Of a stretch of DNA of 64,000 bases, positions 27,873 to 36,617 are shown piece after piece (within the stretch, counting starts at the first letter, position 1; each line of letters starts with the position of its first letter). The notes under the pieces are model-generated. The model was not told where the DNA came from, did no database searches, and saw only the letters and a list, made by a program, of their open reading frames with translations. This DNA comes from Paenibacillus foliorum (GTDB lineage Bacteria; Bacillota; Bacilli; Paenibacillales; NBRC-103111), in contig NZ_WHOD01000087.1 in the NCBI RefSeq assembly GCF_013141765.1, forward strand, positions 186,001 through 250,000, read 5' to 3'. The position numbers were made by a program, and so were the translations under genes.

Positions 27873-28107
27873 TTTTGGAGTTTAAAAAGATTGAGGGTTA
27901 AGCTTTACTTAGATAAAGGGATAGGTGAAGGTCGGTGTAACTGACGGAGAGTTTACGTGCCGCCTTTGAAAACAGGTTTCTTCATCTGAAACTCATCAAT
28001 TAAGGAAACCTGTTTTCAACAGCGGCCGGAGTCAGTTAGCAGCGAGCCGGAACCGTTGACACTTTATCGGGAGATTGCGAGCTACCCTATCTTTTAAACT
28101 CCAAACC
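27873..28107. repeat. Long palindrome B in the pdhB-pdhC gap
   Basis: This nested imperfect palindrome of about 235 bp has three pairing blocks. The outer arms TTTGGAGTTTAAAA (from about 27875) and TTTTAAACTCCAAA (ending near 28106) pair, as do middle arms around TAACTGAC/GTCAGTTA. The inner stem GAAAACAGGTTTC/GAAACCTGTTTTC is 27968-28018. Only about 40 bp separate its end from the pdhC start. Its terminal sequence differs from that of palindrome A. Confidence 0.75.
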
Positions 28108-28146
28108 AACAATTCCTCCTACGCCATACTTAGGAGGTTGCAAATC

Positions 28147-29508
28147 GTGGCGGTATTCGAATATAAATTCCCTGAGCTTGGCGAAGGGATTCACGAAGGT
28201 GAGATCGTCAAGTGGCTTGTGAAGCCGGGTGACGTGGTCGATGATGAGACGATCATCATGGAAGTGCAAAATGACAAGTCCACGGTAGAAGTGCCATCCC
28301 CGTTAGCGGGCAAAATCATCGAGATCAAAGTCGCTGAAGGCACAGTTTGTACGATCGGCGATTTAATCGCTACAATCGAAGTTGAAGGCGAAGTGCCTCA
28401 GCAAGCGAGCCATGGACATAGCGAAACCGTTGCTGCGGCACCTACAGCGCCTGCAGCTGCACCAGAAGCTGAGTGTGCAGTTGGCGGAGCTATCGCGGCG
28501 AACGTCGCGAACTCGCAGCTGGACACACCGATGGCAAGCGCAGCCCCTGCGGCAGCGCCAACAGCGGGAGCATCCGCTGGCAAGGCTTTGGCTACGCCAA
28601 GCGTGCGCAAGCTCGCTCGCGAGAAAGGCTTGAACATCGCACAAGTCACACCTAGCGGGCCAAATGGCCGCGTGACGAAGGAAGATGTTCTTGCCTTTGC
28701 CGCAGGCGGAGGTGTGCCTGCGGCTGCACCGGCAGCTGCAAGCGAAGCGCCAGCAGCTGGAGCAGCTCCAACTGCTGCAGCACCTGCAGCAGTAGTGCAA
28801 GGAGAACGCGTCGAAGAACGCGTTCCGTTGAAAGGCATTCGCAAAGCTATCGCGAATGCAATGGTCAAATCCGTGTACACGGCTCCGCACGTGACACTTA
28901 TGGACGAAGTCGACGTCACACAGCTCGTCGCTTTGCGCGGTAGAGCAAAAGCAGCTGCAGAGAAGAAGGGCGTTAAGCTGACTTATCTGCCATTCATCGT
29001 GAAGGCTTTGGTTGCTGCGGCACGTCAGTTCCCAGCTATGAACGCAATGATCGACGAAGAGAAGAACGAGATCGTCTACAAAAAGTACTACAACATCGGA
29101 ATCGCAACAGATACCGACAACGGCTTGATTGTTCCGGTTATCCATGATGCGGATCGTAAAAATATTTGGTCTATCGCTGAATCCATCAAAGATTTGGCAA
29201 CACGCGGTCGTGATGGTAAGTTGTCCCCTGCAGAAATGAAAGGCGGCACACTATCAATCACTAACATTGGTTCCGCTGGCGGTATGTTCTTTACACCGGT
29301 CATTAACTTCCCTGAAGTATCGATCTTAGGAACAGGTCGTATTACTGAGAAGCCGGTTGTGAAAAATGGAGAAATCGTCATTGCTCCAGTAATGGCACTG
29401 TCTTTAAGTTTCGATCACCGTATTATTGACGGCGCAACAGCTCAAAACTTCATGAACTACATCAAGCAGCTGTTGGCTGATCCAGAGCTTCTAATTATGG
29501 AGGTGTAA
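28147..29508 (+). CDS. pdhC: Pyruvate dehydrogenase E2, dihydrolipoamide acetyltransferase
   Basis: This protein of 453 residues starts at GTG 28147, nine bases after TTAGGAGG; a longer reading to 28075 would run into the upstream palindrome. Domains in order are one lipoyl domain (1-80, lipoylated Lys in VQNDKSTVEV), an Ala/Pro-rich linker, and a peripheral-subunit-binding domain starting at TPSVRKLAREKGLNIAQV. A second Ala-rich linker follows, then the acyltransferase domain with the catalytic SFDHRIIDGA near the C-terminus. It transfers the acetyl group to CoA and forms the core of the complex. Its lipoyl domain is a probable target of LipL. Confidence 0.92.
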   Translation: MAVFEYKFPELGEGIHEGEIVKWLVKPGDVVDDETIIMEVQNDKSTVEVPSPLAGKIIEIKVAEGTVCTIGDLIATIEVEGEVPQQASHGHSETVAAAPTAPAAAPEAECAVGGAIAANVANSQLDTPMASAAPAAAPTAGASAGKALATPSVRKLAREKGLNIAQVTPSGPNGRVTKEDVLAFAAGGGVPAAAPAAASEAPAAGAAPTAAAPAAVVQGERVEERVPLKGIRKAIANAMVKSVYTAPHVTLMDEVDVTQLVALRGRAKAAAEKKGVKLTYLPFIVKALVAAARQFPAMNAMIDEEKNEIVYKKYYNIGIATDTDNGLIVPVIHDADRKNIWSIAESIKDLATRGRDGKLSPAEMKGGTLSITNIGSAGGMFFTPVINFPEVSILGTGRITEKPVVKNGEIVIAPVMALSLSFDHRIIDGATAQNFMNYIKQLLADPELLIMEV

Positions 29509-29511
29509 GAT

Positions 29512-30930
29512 ATGGTAGTAGGAGACGCTTCCGTCGAAATTGACGTATTAGTCATCGGTGCTGGTCCTGGTGGTTATGTAGCAGCTATTCGTGCTTCACA
29601 GCTAGGTAAAAGTGTACTGGTTATCGATAAATCCGAGGTGGGCGGCGTATGCTTGAACCGTGGCTGCATCCCTTCCAAGGCATTAATTAATGCAGCACAT
29701 CAGTATGAGGCTGCTACTCATAATAATTCCATCGGGATTACTGCTGAGAATGTAAAGGTTGATTTCAGCAAGGTTCAAGAATGGAAATCCGGAATTGTGA
29801 AGAAGATGACCGGCGGTGTCGGTCAACTGCTTAAAGGCAATAAAATTCAAGTGTTTAACGGTGAAGCTTTGTTTATTAATGAAAATGAAGCGAGAGTGTT
29901 TAACGACAATGAAACCGCTCGTTACCGTTTCAATCACTGCATCATCGCTACAGGCTCCCGTCCAATCGAATTAAAAACCTTCCCGTTCGGCGGACGCATC
30001 CTGTCCTCAACGGAAGCTCTTGATTTAAAGGAAATTCCGGAGAGCATGGTTGTTATCGGCGGAGGCTATATCGGAATCGAGTTGGGTCAAACCTACTCCA
30101 AGCTAGGTACAAAAGTTACAGTGCTGGAAGGCTCTGATTCTGTACTTCCTGGCTTTGAAAAAGAACTTTCATCACTAGTTGGACGCAATCTTAAAAAAGG
30201 CGGCGTAGAAGTATTCACTGAAGCTTTGGCGCAAGGTTGTGAGCAAACGGATAAAGACGTAACTGTCACCTTCACGGTAAAAGGCGAAGAACAAAAAGTA
30301 ACCGCTCAGTATGTTCTGGTAACGGTTGGACGTCGTCCTAACACAGATGGAGACTTGTCTCTTGAATTGGCAGGAGTCGAAATTGGCGAACGTGGATTTA
30401 TCAAGGTAAATGAAAAATGCCAAACCAATGTACCTCATATTTACGCAATTGGTGATATCGTTGCAGGTCTGGCATTGGCTCACAAAGCCTCCTACGAAGG
30501 TAAAATCGCGGCAGAAGCCATTGCAGGACTTACAAGCGTTGTTGACTACAAATGTATTCCGGCAGTCGTATTCTCTGATCCGGAAATTGCAAGTGTAGGA
30601 TTGAACGAAACCGAAGCCAAAGAGAAGGGAATTAACCTTTCTATCGGTAAATTCCCTTATGGCGTTAACGGCCGCGCAATGACGATGAATCTGTCCGAAG
30701 GCTTCGTGAAGCTGATTGGCGACAAGGATTCTGGCCTATTGTTAGGTGCTCAGGTTGTTGGTGCAGAAGCATCGAACCTGATAGCGGAATTGGCTTTGGC
30801 TATTGAGTTAGGCGCTACAGTAGAGGATATCGCATTAACTATTCATGCACATCCGACACTAGGCGAGATTACAATGGACGCGGCAGAAGTAGCGTTAGGA
30901 CACCCGATCCATGTACTAGGACGCAAGTAA
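29512..30930 (+). CDS. pdhD: Dihydrolipoamide dehydrogenase (E3)
   Basis: This 472-residue flavoprotein reoxidises the lipoyl groups of E2 using FAD and NAD+. The FAD motif VIGAGPGGYVAAIRA, the redox disulfide GGVCLNRGCIPSK, the NAD motif VIGGGYIGIELG, and the C-terminal His-Glu region AIHAHPTLGE (here TIHAHPTLGEI) are all present. It begins three bases after pdhC with GGAGGTG in front and is the last gene of the operon, with a terminator 15 bp beyond its stop. Confidence 0.94.
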   Translation: MVVGDASVEIDVLVIGAGPGGYVAAIRASQLGKSVLVIDKSEVGGVCLNRGCIPSKALINAAHQYEAATHNNSIGITAENVKVDFSKVQEWKSGIVKKMTGGVGQLLKGNKIQVFNGEALFINENEARVFNDNETARYRFNHCIIATGSRPIELKTFPFGGRILSSTEALDLKEIPESMVVIGGGYIGIELGQTYSKLGTKVTVLEGSDSVLPGFEKELSSLVGRNLKKGGVEVFTEALAQGCEQTDKDVTVTFTVKGEEQKVTAQYVLVTVGRRPNTDGDLSLELAGVEIGERGFIKVNEKCQTNVPHIYAIGDIVAGLALAHKASYEGKIAAEAIAGLTSVVDYKCIPAVVFSDPEIASVGLNETEAKEKGINLSIGKFPYGVNGRAMTMNLSEGFVKLIGDKDSGLLLGAQVVGAEASNLIAELALAIELGATVEDIALTIHAHPTLGEITMDAAEVALGHPIHVLGRK

Positions 30931-30943
30931 TTGTTATAAATTG

Positions 30944-30982
30944 AAAGAGCTTGGGGCTTGTTTGTGCCTCAAGCTCTTTTTT
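30944..30982 (+). terminator. Terminator of the pdh operon
   Basis: AAGAGCTTGGGGC pairs with GCCTCAAGCTCTT and is followed by a T-run, directly after the pdhD stop. Confidence 0.88.
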
Positions 30983-31031
30983 ACGTTGAATAGAACCTAC
31001 TTCCTCATAGCCTGCTTCCTTATGCCAATTA

Positions 31032-31169
31032 TTAGCTGAATATATACCTGAAAAGTTTTACTGTATTCTTCCCTCCAGGGAGCCTCATAAACAGAACAGA
31101 ACGATGACGGTTTTTCTTCTGCGGTCTGTCCAAGAACTGCCCCAATGTCATAGAATTTTTTTTGTTCAT
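31032..31169 (-). CDS. Candidate small basic protein (45 residues)
   Basis: This short ORF lies in the gap between pdhD and the SLH gene. It starts with ATG at 31169, preceded by AGAGGTGA at good spacing, and runs 45 codons. The product is strongly basic in the middle (RPQKKNRHRS) with no hydrophobic segment. I do not recognise a family. The good ribosome site is the only positive evidence; without a homologue it remains a candidate. Confidence 0.4.
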   Translation of the reverse strand: MNKKNSMTLGQFLDRPQKKNRHRSVLFMRLPGGKNTVKLFRYIFS

Positions 31170-31275
31170 TGGATTCACCTCTTAATTAGTTGTTTATAAT
31201 TGTATGCTTCGTTCATTTTGTCCTATGAGTTTAATTCCAATTAATTCCTTAATATGATAAAATAAATTTCAGAAA

Positions 31276-31287
31276 ATGTTCGAACAT
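31276..31287. promoter_or_regulatory. 12-bp palindrome upstream of the SLH protein gene
   Basis: ATGTTCGAACAT is a perfect palindrome 25 bp before the TTG start at 31313. It may be an operator or chance; no matching second copy was noticed. Confidence 0.25.
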
Positions 31288-31312
31288 ACATATATTGGGC
31301 GGGTGGAAAAGC

Positions 31313-34030
31313 TTGAAAAATCGCAAAATGATACCAAAGCTAATGACCGCTATTATTTTACTAGCAGCACTGAGCCAGATCGATGAGCCGAGAGTGGCCG
31401 CTGTTGAGAATAAATCGTTCCCGGATTTGCCAGAGAGCCATTGGAGCTATAAGGCTGTTCAAGAAATGTCCGGGAAACAGATTGTTGATGGATACCCTGA
31501 TGGAACCTTTCGTCCCAACCAGACGTTGACAAGAGCGGAGTTTGCCGCGTTGCTTTACAAAACAGCTCGATTGGAGGAGGCAAAGGCTAGCTCCAAAGCA
31601 TCTTCATACCAAGATGTGGATTTATCTGCTTGGTACAAGCCCTATGCTGATGCTCTTAGAGGAATATTTGTACAAAACGAGTTAAAGGGAGTAGAGGAGC
31701 TATTTAATCCGGATGCACCCGCTTTGCGGGAGGATGTTGCAGCCGCTATTGTGCGTTTACGTGGTTGGAGCGGTGGGAGCTCGTCAGACCTGAGGGCTAG
31801 GTTCAAAGATGTTAACACCATCTCCGAAGGAGCAACTCAGGAGCTGGCCACCGCCGTTGACCGTGGCATTATTTCTGGATATGAGGATGGAACCATCCGC
31901 GGCAAAGCGGCACTGACAAGGGCGGAAGCCGCGATGCTTCTTACCAAATCGTTTTCTGAAGGACCGTCTTCGGTAGCGGATCAAGTTAGTGTAAAGCAAA
32001 CCGAGGTTGAATCCCAAACTTCCGTGATTCCAATTAAGGCTAAGCCTGTGAATCAGAAGCCGCTTTATGCAATTGTCGATATGCTGGCCAGAGATGATGG
32101 TGTGAATACTTATACATCAAGTAAATTAGATTTCACCCTTAGTAATGGTATTCATTCGCAAAATAAAATAACTAAACATCTTATTACTGATCTATCAGTA
32201 GATTATAAAGGAGATATTTATTTTGTAGAGACAAAGGTTGACTTAAATACTCCTTCTACAGTAAAGCGATTGGACGAGGAGTCTCATCTTCCTGTAACAG
32301 AATTATTTATAGATGATTCTTTGTTTTCCTCATTATCCGGTCCTATATTCGAGAAAATGAAAGAAAATAGAGTGTTAACAAAGAATCATTTTCTACCAGT
32401 CAAGTTACTTTCTTCTGTTAACAATGTAGACAAACAATTCATAGGTAATTGGCCTGACACTAAGTTTTGGTCCTTATTCACTTTTTTAGGTCGAAAGGTA
32501 CATATGGCAAGCACGAAAATAGGGACCATGATGAAGTCGGAAGATTTCATCATTCAGCTGCCGAATGGAGATTACATATTCAGTGATATTACAAATGGAA
32601 CTATTCAGCGAATAAAACCTGGTGACGGAGATAATGAAGAGTTGGTATCTACTTCTTTTAGTGGGAGGCCGTTAGCTGCACTGATTGAAGGGGAACAGCT
32701 GTATATATTGGATCCTGGATTAAAATCGATAGTGAAAGTAGATATCCATTCAAGGAAAGTAGTTGAAAAAGTAGTTATACAAATAGAGAATATTACTTAC
32801 GCAGTTGCAAAAGATAACCAATTTTATATTTCTTCTGAAAAAAACTTGTTTTCCGTTGATGTATCCGGTCGTATAGACCCATTTCTGGAGGAGAGGCAGT
32901 TTGTTTATAACGATTTAATTTCAGGCAATCAAACTGTAGGGACTAAGAATCAAATGGATATAGTGCAGATCAGCGAATTTGCATTTGAACCGACAGGTAA
33001 TATAGTTTTTATAGATGACATGACGGGGAGCTTTATTCGCAGGTTAAGATTAGTTAAGGAGCAGCCGAATCAATCGAAATCACTTCCTATTATTCAGACT
33101 GGTGCTAAATTGGCTAAAATCCAGATGGAAAAAATTGCACATGGAGTAGGAATTCAAGTAGATCAAAAAGAAAATATGATTTCGTCGATAATGATGAATG
33201 AAGAAGGTAACTTATACTTGTTAGAAAAAAACAAATCATTTAGTACTATCATAGACCCTTTGATTCTTAAAAAAAGCAGCTTTCTAAAATTGTGGAACCA
33301 AGGCTCGTCAAGGTGGAACGATTTGGATAACAGATATTATGGTATGCGATTTGAATATTATGATGCCGAACAGAAGCTACTTAAACCCAAGGATTATTGG
33401 TACACCGGTGGGCTATATTTCGATGGCCGAAACAATGCTATGCACAGAGCGGCTTGGAGTCAGGAACTGAACATTGCTACAGTAAATAGAATATACCCAG
33501 AATCGATAACTGTTGGTTATATGGCTGGAAGGGGAGCTGTTACCGAGCAAGACTTTGTTGCCTTCGATGGCACGGGTCAAATCGTTGTGAGTGATGTGAG
33601 CCAAGGAGATTTATGGTTTATTGGTCGGGATCGTCAGGGCTACAAGCTTTCTCCGTCTGAGGTTGGCAAACATATTCGTTATTCAGGGAAATCTACAGCA
33701 GCCATCTGGAAAGATCAGAATCTGTATGTTCTGGATGCCGGCAATAAAACAGTGACAGAGCTGAAATTGAATGTCCCCCAATACATTGCGCAAGCAGTAG
33801 ATGTAAAAATTGACGGTGTAATTGATGCAGTGAACGTATATGGAGATAAATTTTATGTGATGTCCGGGAGCAAGCTTTACCGAATTGAAACGGATGGAAG
33901 TATTAGTTCATCGGAAGATTTGACTGAATATTTGATCGAGAAAACACCAGTTAGCAAGATAAGCATAGACTCGAATGGAAGGTTGATGCTGCTGGATCAG
34001 AAGGGTAATTTGCTAAGAATTCATTTTTAA
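31313..34030 (+). CDS. SLH-domain cell-surface protein with beta-propeller-like region
   Basis: This protein of 905 residues is read from TTG 31313, behind GGCGGGTGG; TTG 31295 is also in frame. A signal peptide (1-30) is followed by three SLH modules (about 34-85, 95-150 and 155-210; for example FPDLPESHWSYKAV and GYPDGTFRPNQTLTRAEF). These bind pyruvylated secondary wall polymers. The remainder (about 250-905) has repeated YxxDxxG-type strands such as PNGDYIFSDITNGTIQRI and DSNGRLMLLDQKGNLLRI, suggesting a beta-propeller. The middle part is more AT-rich than its neighbours. A decayed paralogue lies at 35394-35991 on the other side of trpB. The function beyond surface display is unknown. Confidence 0.82.
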   Translation: MKNRKMIPKLMTAIILLAALSQIDEPRVAAVENKSFPDLPESHWSYKAVQEMSGKQIVDGYPDGTFRPNQTLTRAEFAALLYKTARLEEAKASSKASSYQDVDLSAWYKPYADALRGIFVQNELKGVEELFNPDAPALREDVAAAIVRLRGWSGGSSSDLRARFKDVNTISEGATQELATAVDRGIISGYEDGTIRGKAALTRAEAAMLLTKSFSEGPSSVADQVSVKQTEVESQTSVIPIKAKPVNQKPLYAIVDMLARDDGVNTYTSSKLDFTLSNGIHSQNKITKHLITDLSVDYKGDIYFVETKVDLNTPSTVKRLDEESHLPVTELFIDDSLFSSLSGPIFEKMKENRVLTKNHFLPVKLLSSVNNVDKQFIGNWPDTKFWSLFTFLGRKVHMASTKIGTMMKSEDFIIQLPNGDYIFSDITNGTIQRIKPGDGDNEELVSTSFSGRPLAALIEGEQLYILDPGLKSIVKVDIHSRKVVEKVVIQIENITYAVAKDNQFYISSEKNLFSVDVSGRIDPFLEERQFVYNDLISGNQTVGTKNQMDIVQISEFAFEPTGNIVFIDDMTGSFIRRLRLVKEQPNQSKSLPIIQTGAKLAKIQMEKIAHGVGIQVDQKENMISSIMMNEEGNLYLLEKNKSFSTIIDPLILKKSSFLKLWNQGSSRWNDLDNRYYGMRFEYYDAEQKLLKPKDYWYTGGLYFDGRNNAMHRAAWSQELNIATVNRIYPESITVGYMAGRGAVTEQDFVAFDGTGQIVVSDVSQGDLWFIGRDRQGYKLSPSEVGKHIRYSGKSTAAIWKDQNLYVLDAGNKTVTELKLNVPQYIAQAVDVKIDGVIDAVNVYGDKFYVMSGSKLYRIETDGSISSSEDLTEYLIEKTPVSKISIDSNGRLMLLDQKGNLLRIHF

Positions 34031-34050
34031 TATGATAAATGATTAAAATG

Positions 34051-34092
34051 AAAAGGGAAGCCTGCGGATATCCGAAAGCTTCCCTTTGATAT
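34051..34092. terminator. Shared terminator between the SLH gene and trpB
   Basis: AAAGGGAAGC...GCTTCCCTTT with an inner CGGATATCCG palindrome lies between the convergent genes. On the minus strand it is followed by TTTTCATTTT, which favours termination of trpB. Confidence 0.65.
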
Positions 34093-34120
34093 TAGAATGA
34101 AGTAAGACGGTAAGATTGAC

Positions 34121-35284
34121 TTATTTCTTCAACATTTCAAATACTTGCTCAACGTCTTTATCCCCGCGGCCAGACAGATTGATGATAATAATCTGATCCC
34201 TGTTCATTGTTGGTGCAAGCTTCTTAGCATGAGCTACGGCGTGGGCACTTTCAAGAGCAGGGATGATCCCTTCGGTTCGGGATAGCTCCTGAAATGCTTC
34301 CAAAACCTCCTCATTGGTTACAGTTACGTATTCAGCACGACCTGATGCTTTAAGGTAACTGTGTTCAGGCCCAACACCTGGATAATCGAGACCAGCCGCA
34401 ATCGAATAAGTTGGCTTCGGGTCGCCATTCTCATCAAGCAGTACCAAGCATTTAAATCCATGAATGACGCCTGGTACTCCTTCGGTTAAAGTAGGTGCCC
34501 GATCGGGCTCTACACCGATTAACCGTACGGAGGGCTCATCAATATAATGGGCAAAAGCACCTATGGCGTTGCTTCCACCACCGACACATGCCAGAACGGC
34601 GTCAGGAAGTCTGCCTTCCTTTTCCAGTATCTGACGTTTCGATTCCTCACTCACAATGGATTGGAAATGCTTAACCATTGTTGGGAATGGATGCGGACCC
34701 ACTGCAGAACCTAATAAGTAGAATGTGGTTTTATAATTCTGGATTAAGTCATTAAGCGCTTCATCGACCGCATCTTTCAATCGGGCTTGTCCTTTTGTGA
34801 CAGGTACTACCTTGGCACCAAGCAGTTCCATACGGAACACATTTAATGATTGGCGGCGGGTATCTTCAGCACCCATATAAATTATGCACTCCATATCGAA
34901 CATAGCACAAGCTGTTGCTGTTGCTACACCGTGCTGGCCTGCGCCGGTTTCGGCAATCACTCTTTTGGCTCCCATACGTTTGGCAAGAAGGATTTGCCCA
35001 ATAACATTGTTGATTTTATGTGCGCCTGTATGATTGAGGTCTTCGCGTTTCAAGTAAATTTTTGCGCCGTTCCAACGATCGGTCAGCTGCTGGGCAAAGG
35101 TGAGCGGATTCTCACGACCCACGTATTCTCTAAGATAATAGCGGAATTCCTCGTTGAACTCGACATCATCCTTGTATTTATTAAATTGTGCAGCCAAATA
35201 GTCCAATACTTCCTTTAAATCAGGGGGAACAAAGCTACCGCCAAACTCTCCAAAATATCCTTCTTGTGACAATTCCTGATTCAA
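34121..35284 (-). CDS. trpB: Tryptophan synthase beta chain
   Basis: This protein of 387 residues, normal for TrpB, is read from TTG at 35284, preceded by TTAGGAGG. Longer in-frame readings upstream add residues foreign to the family. It condenses indole and serine with PLP: the PLP-Lys lies in REDLNHTGAHKINN, the ETGAGQHGVATA loop binds substrate, the GGGSNA loop grips the PLP phosphate, and SGRGDKD is at the end. No other trp gene is adjacent and no T-box or TRAP-type leader was seen. It sits inverted between an SLH gene and its pseudogene copy. Confidence 0.92.
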   Translation of the reverse strand: MNQELSQEGYFGEFGGSFVPPDLKEVLDYLAAQFNKYKDDVEFNEEFRYYLREYVGRENPLTFAQQLTDRWNGAKIYLKREDLNHTGAHKINNVIGQILLAKRMGAKRVIAETGAGQHGVATATACAMFDMECIIYMGAEDTRRQSLNVFRMELLGAKVVPVTKGQARLKDAVDEALNDLIQNYKTTFYLLGSAVGPHPFPTMVKHFQSIVSEESKRQILEKEGRLPDAVLACVGGGSNAIGAFAHYIDEPSVRLIGVEPDRAPTLTEGVPGVIHGFKCLVLLDENGDPKPTYSIAAGLDYPGVGPEHSYLKASGRAEYVTVTNEEVLEAFQELSRTEGIIPALESAHAVAHAKKLAPTMNRDQIIIINLSGRGDKDVEQVFEMLKK

Positions 35285-35333
35285 ATTGATCAGCCTCCTA
35301 ATTTGGTTCGTATGTAAATGTAATCTTTTGTTT

Positions 35334-35339
35334 ATTATA
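35334..35339 (-). promoter_or_regulatory. Candidate -10 box for trpB
   Basis: TATAAT on the minus strand lies about 50 bp before the trpB start. A TTACAA about 19 bp further upstream is the best -35 but the spacing is long. Confidence 0.4.
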
Positions 35340-35393
35340 GCAAAAAAAAGCGTAGTAATTGTAAAATAAAATTTACGTGGTAGGGTGGGAAAA

Positions 35394-35991
35394 TTGAAGT
35401 TGAGCAAATCAGGCCGAATTGGGGCCGTACTAACGAGTGGTTTATTTCTGGTTGCATTGTGCGGAGTAAGCATAGAGGCTGCCAGTGCAGAATAAAGATT
35501 GTTTCTGGATCTACCAGAATCGCATTGGAGCTACGAAGCCGTTCAGAAGATGGCTATCAAACAAATCATAGAAGGCTACCAGGATGGAACCTTCCAACCC
35601 TCTCAGAACTTAACGAGAGCCGAATTTGCTGCGCTGCTGTACAAGACGGCTCGTTTGAACGAATTAGAGACGAAGCCTCCTGGTTCCTCATTTCGTGATG
35701 TAGACCAAGCTGTCTGGTATAGACCTTTTGCTGAAGCGCTCGGAGGAGCATTTGTTCGAAATCATGCGGTAACTGAACTGGATGTGTTCGATCCAGAAGC
35801 TCCCGCGCTGCGCGAGGATGTAGCCGCAGCTATTGTGCGAATTAGGAAGTGGACTGGCAGCGGGCAGATGCAGTTGAAGGATCAATTCAAGGATGCTGAT
35901 ACAGTCGCTCCTAACGCTGGATTCAAACGGTCGTTTGGTAATGCGGGACCAGAGTGGAACTATAAAAAGAATTCAGTTCTATGGCAAATAA
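35394..35991 (+). pseudogene. Decayed paralogue of the SLH surface-protein gene
   Basis: From TTG 35394, behind GGGTGGG as in the intact gene at 31313, 33 codons encode a signal peptide ending in ASA-E. A TAA stop (35493-35495) follows exactly at the mature junction. The same frame then continues as SLH sequence (LDLPESHWSYEAV, GYQDGTFQPSQNLTRAEF, then a second SLH module) to about 35910. There the sequence jumps, one frame over, into LDSNGRLVMRDQSGTIKRI and a TAA at 35989. That closely matches the last residues of the intact protein (IDSNGRLMLLDQKGNLLRI). So both ends of the gene survive around a deletion of roughly 2 kb. A free-standing ORF from 35499 is unlikely to be exported. Confidence 0.8.
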
Positions 35992-36123
35992 AAAGCTGGG
36001 AACGCGGGTGACTCGAGGAGAGCGATTGTTTACTAGTTAGTCCGAGGAAGTTTAATGGGGTACGGTCTTCTTAGTATATCCACTTGTAAATTATGGCATG
36101 CTAATATAAAAGGGGATAAAGTT

Positions 36124-36345
36124 ATGGACTTTGCATCGATCGTATTATTAGCATTAATTACTCCGGTATTCATTTTGATCATATATATTATGACAAAAAC
36201 AGTGATAAAAAATAAAATTCCTGACAGTCGATATAACCCATTTGATTACATTACAGGGCAAACTAATGTTCAATTTCAGGATCAAAAGGAAGAAAAAGAA
36301 GAAGATGACGAGCATGGCGATGACAAAGATAAGAACCTCAAATAA
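36124..36345 (+). CDS. Small membrane protein, DUF3951-like
   Basis: This protein of 73 residues is read from ATG 36124, behind AAAGGGGATAAAG; a longer in-frame reading from 36055 has no ribosome site. One N-terminal transmembrane helix (about 4-27) is followed by PDSRYNPFDYITGQT and a very acidic, Lys-containing tail. The layout resembles small single-helix Bacillus/Paenibacillus proteins classed as DUF3951; this link is from memory. The function is unknown. Its own terminator follows. Confidence 0.65.
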   Translation: MDFASIVLLALITPVFILIIYIMTKTVIKNKIPDSRYNPFDYITGQTNVQFQDQKEEKEEDDEHGDDKDKNLK

Positions 36346-36349
36346 ACTA

Positions 36350-36387
36350 AATCCTGTTCCCCCTCCGGGGATAGCAGGATTTTTTTG
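36350..36387 (+). terminator. Terminator of the small membrane-protein gene
   Basis: AATCCTG pairs with CAGGATT around an inner CCCC/GGGG stem, followed by a T-run. Confidence 0.85.
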
Positions 36388-36537
36388 TTGTGGCCTCTTA
36401 CTATTTAATACCAACCCAAATATTTCCTTTAAAAAACCAAAAAAACTATTGCAATAAAATTTATTAAGATGTACGATACAAATAATATAAAACGCTTACA
36501 TTTACATATATTCCTTTTTGAACCGAATCAATAATGC

Positions 36538-36567
36538 TTGACACCTATTCTATTAAACCGGTTTAAT
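36538..36567 (+). promoter_or_regulatory. Promoter of the ABC importer operon
   Basis: A perfect -35 TTGACA (36538-36543) and a TTTAAT -10 (36562-36567) are 18 bp apart. The -10 is the right end of the first 16-bp operator palindrome. The remainder of the 376-bp gap (36388-36537) is AT-rich with no other clear signal. Confidence 0.75.
36552..36567. promoter_or_regulatory. LacI-type operator O1
   Basis: ATTAAACCGGTTTAAT is a perfect 16-bp palindrome with the central CG typical of LacI-family operators. It covers the promoter spacer and -10. The likely ligand is the LacI-family protein encoded at 43600-44670 in the same operon. Confidence 0.8.
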
Positions 36568-36617
36568 ACGTTTTTTAACACTCAATAAAACAAGGAAAAG
36601 CTATTATTTTAAATGCT

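Noticed and set aside
28075..28146. Upstream start for pdhC
   Set aside because: The extra codons lie in the right arm of the long palindrome and lack a ribosome site; GTG 28147 has AGGAGG.
28363..29145. Minus-strand 260-codon ORF, very Cys/Arg-rich, opposite pdhC
   Set aside because: Composition is the antisense of the Ala/Pro linker codons of E2; the plus strand is clearly pdhC.
31276..31287. LexA/SOS box at ATGTTCGAACAT
   Set aside because: The Bacillus-type SOS box has CGAAC and GTTCG separated by four bases in the opposite arrangement; the spacing here does not fit.
35285..35473. In-frame N-terminal extension of TrpB
   Set aside because: The extension is unlike TrpB, crosses the upstream promoter region, and the TTG at 35284 has a proper AGGAGG.
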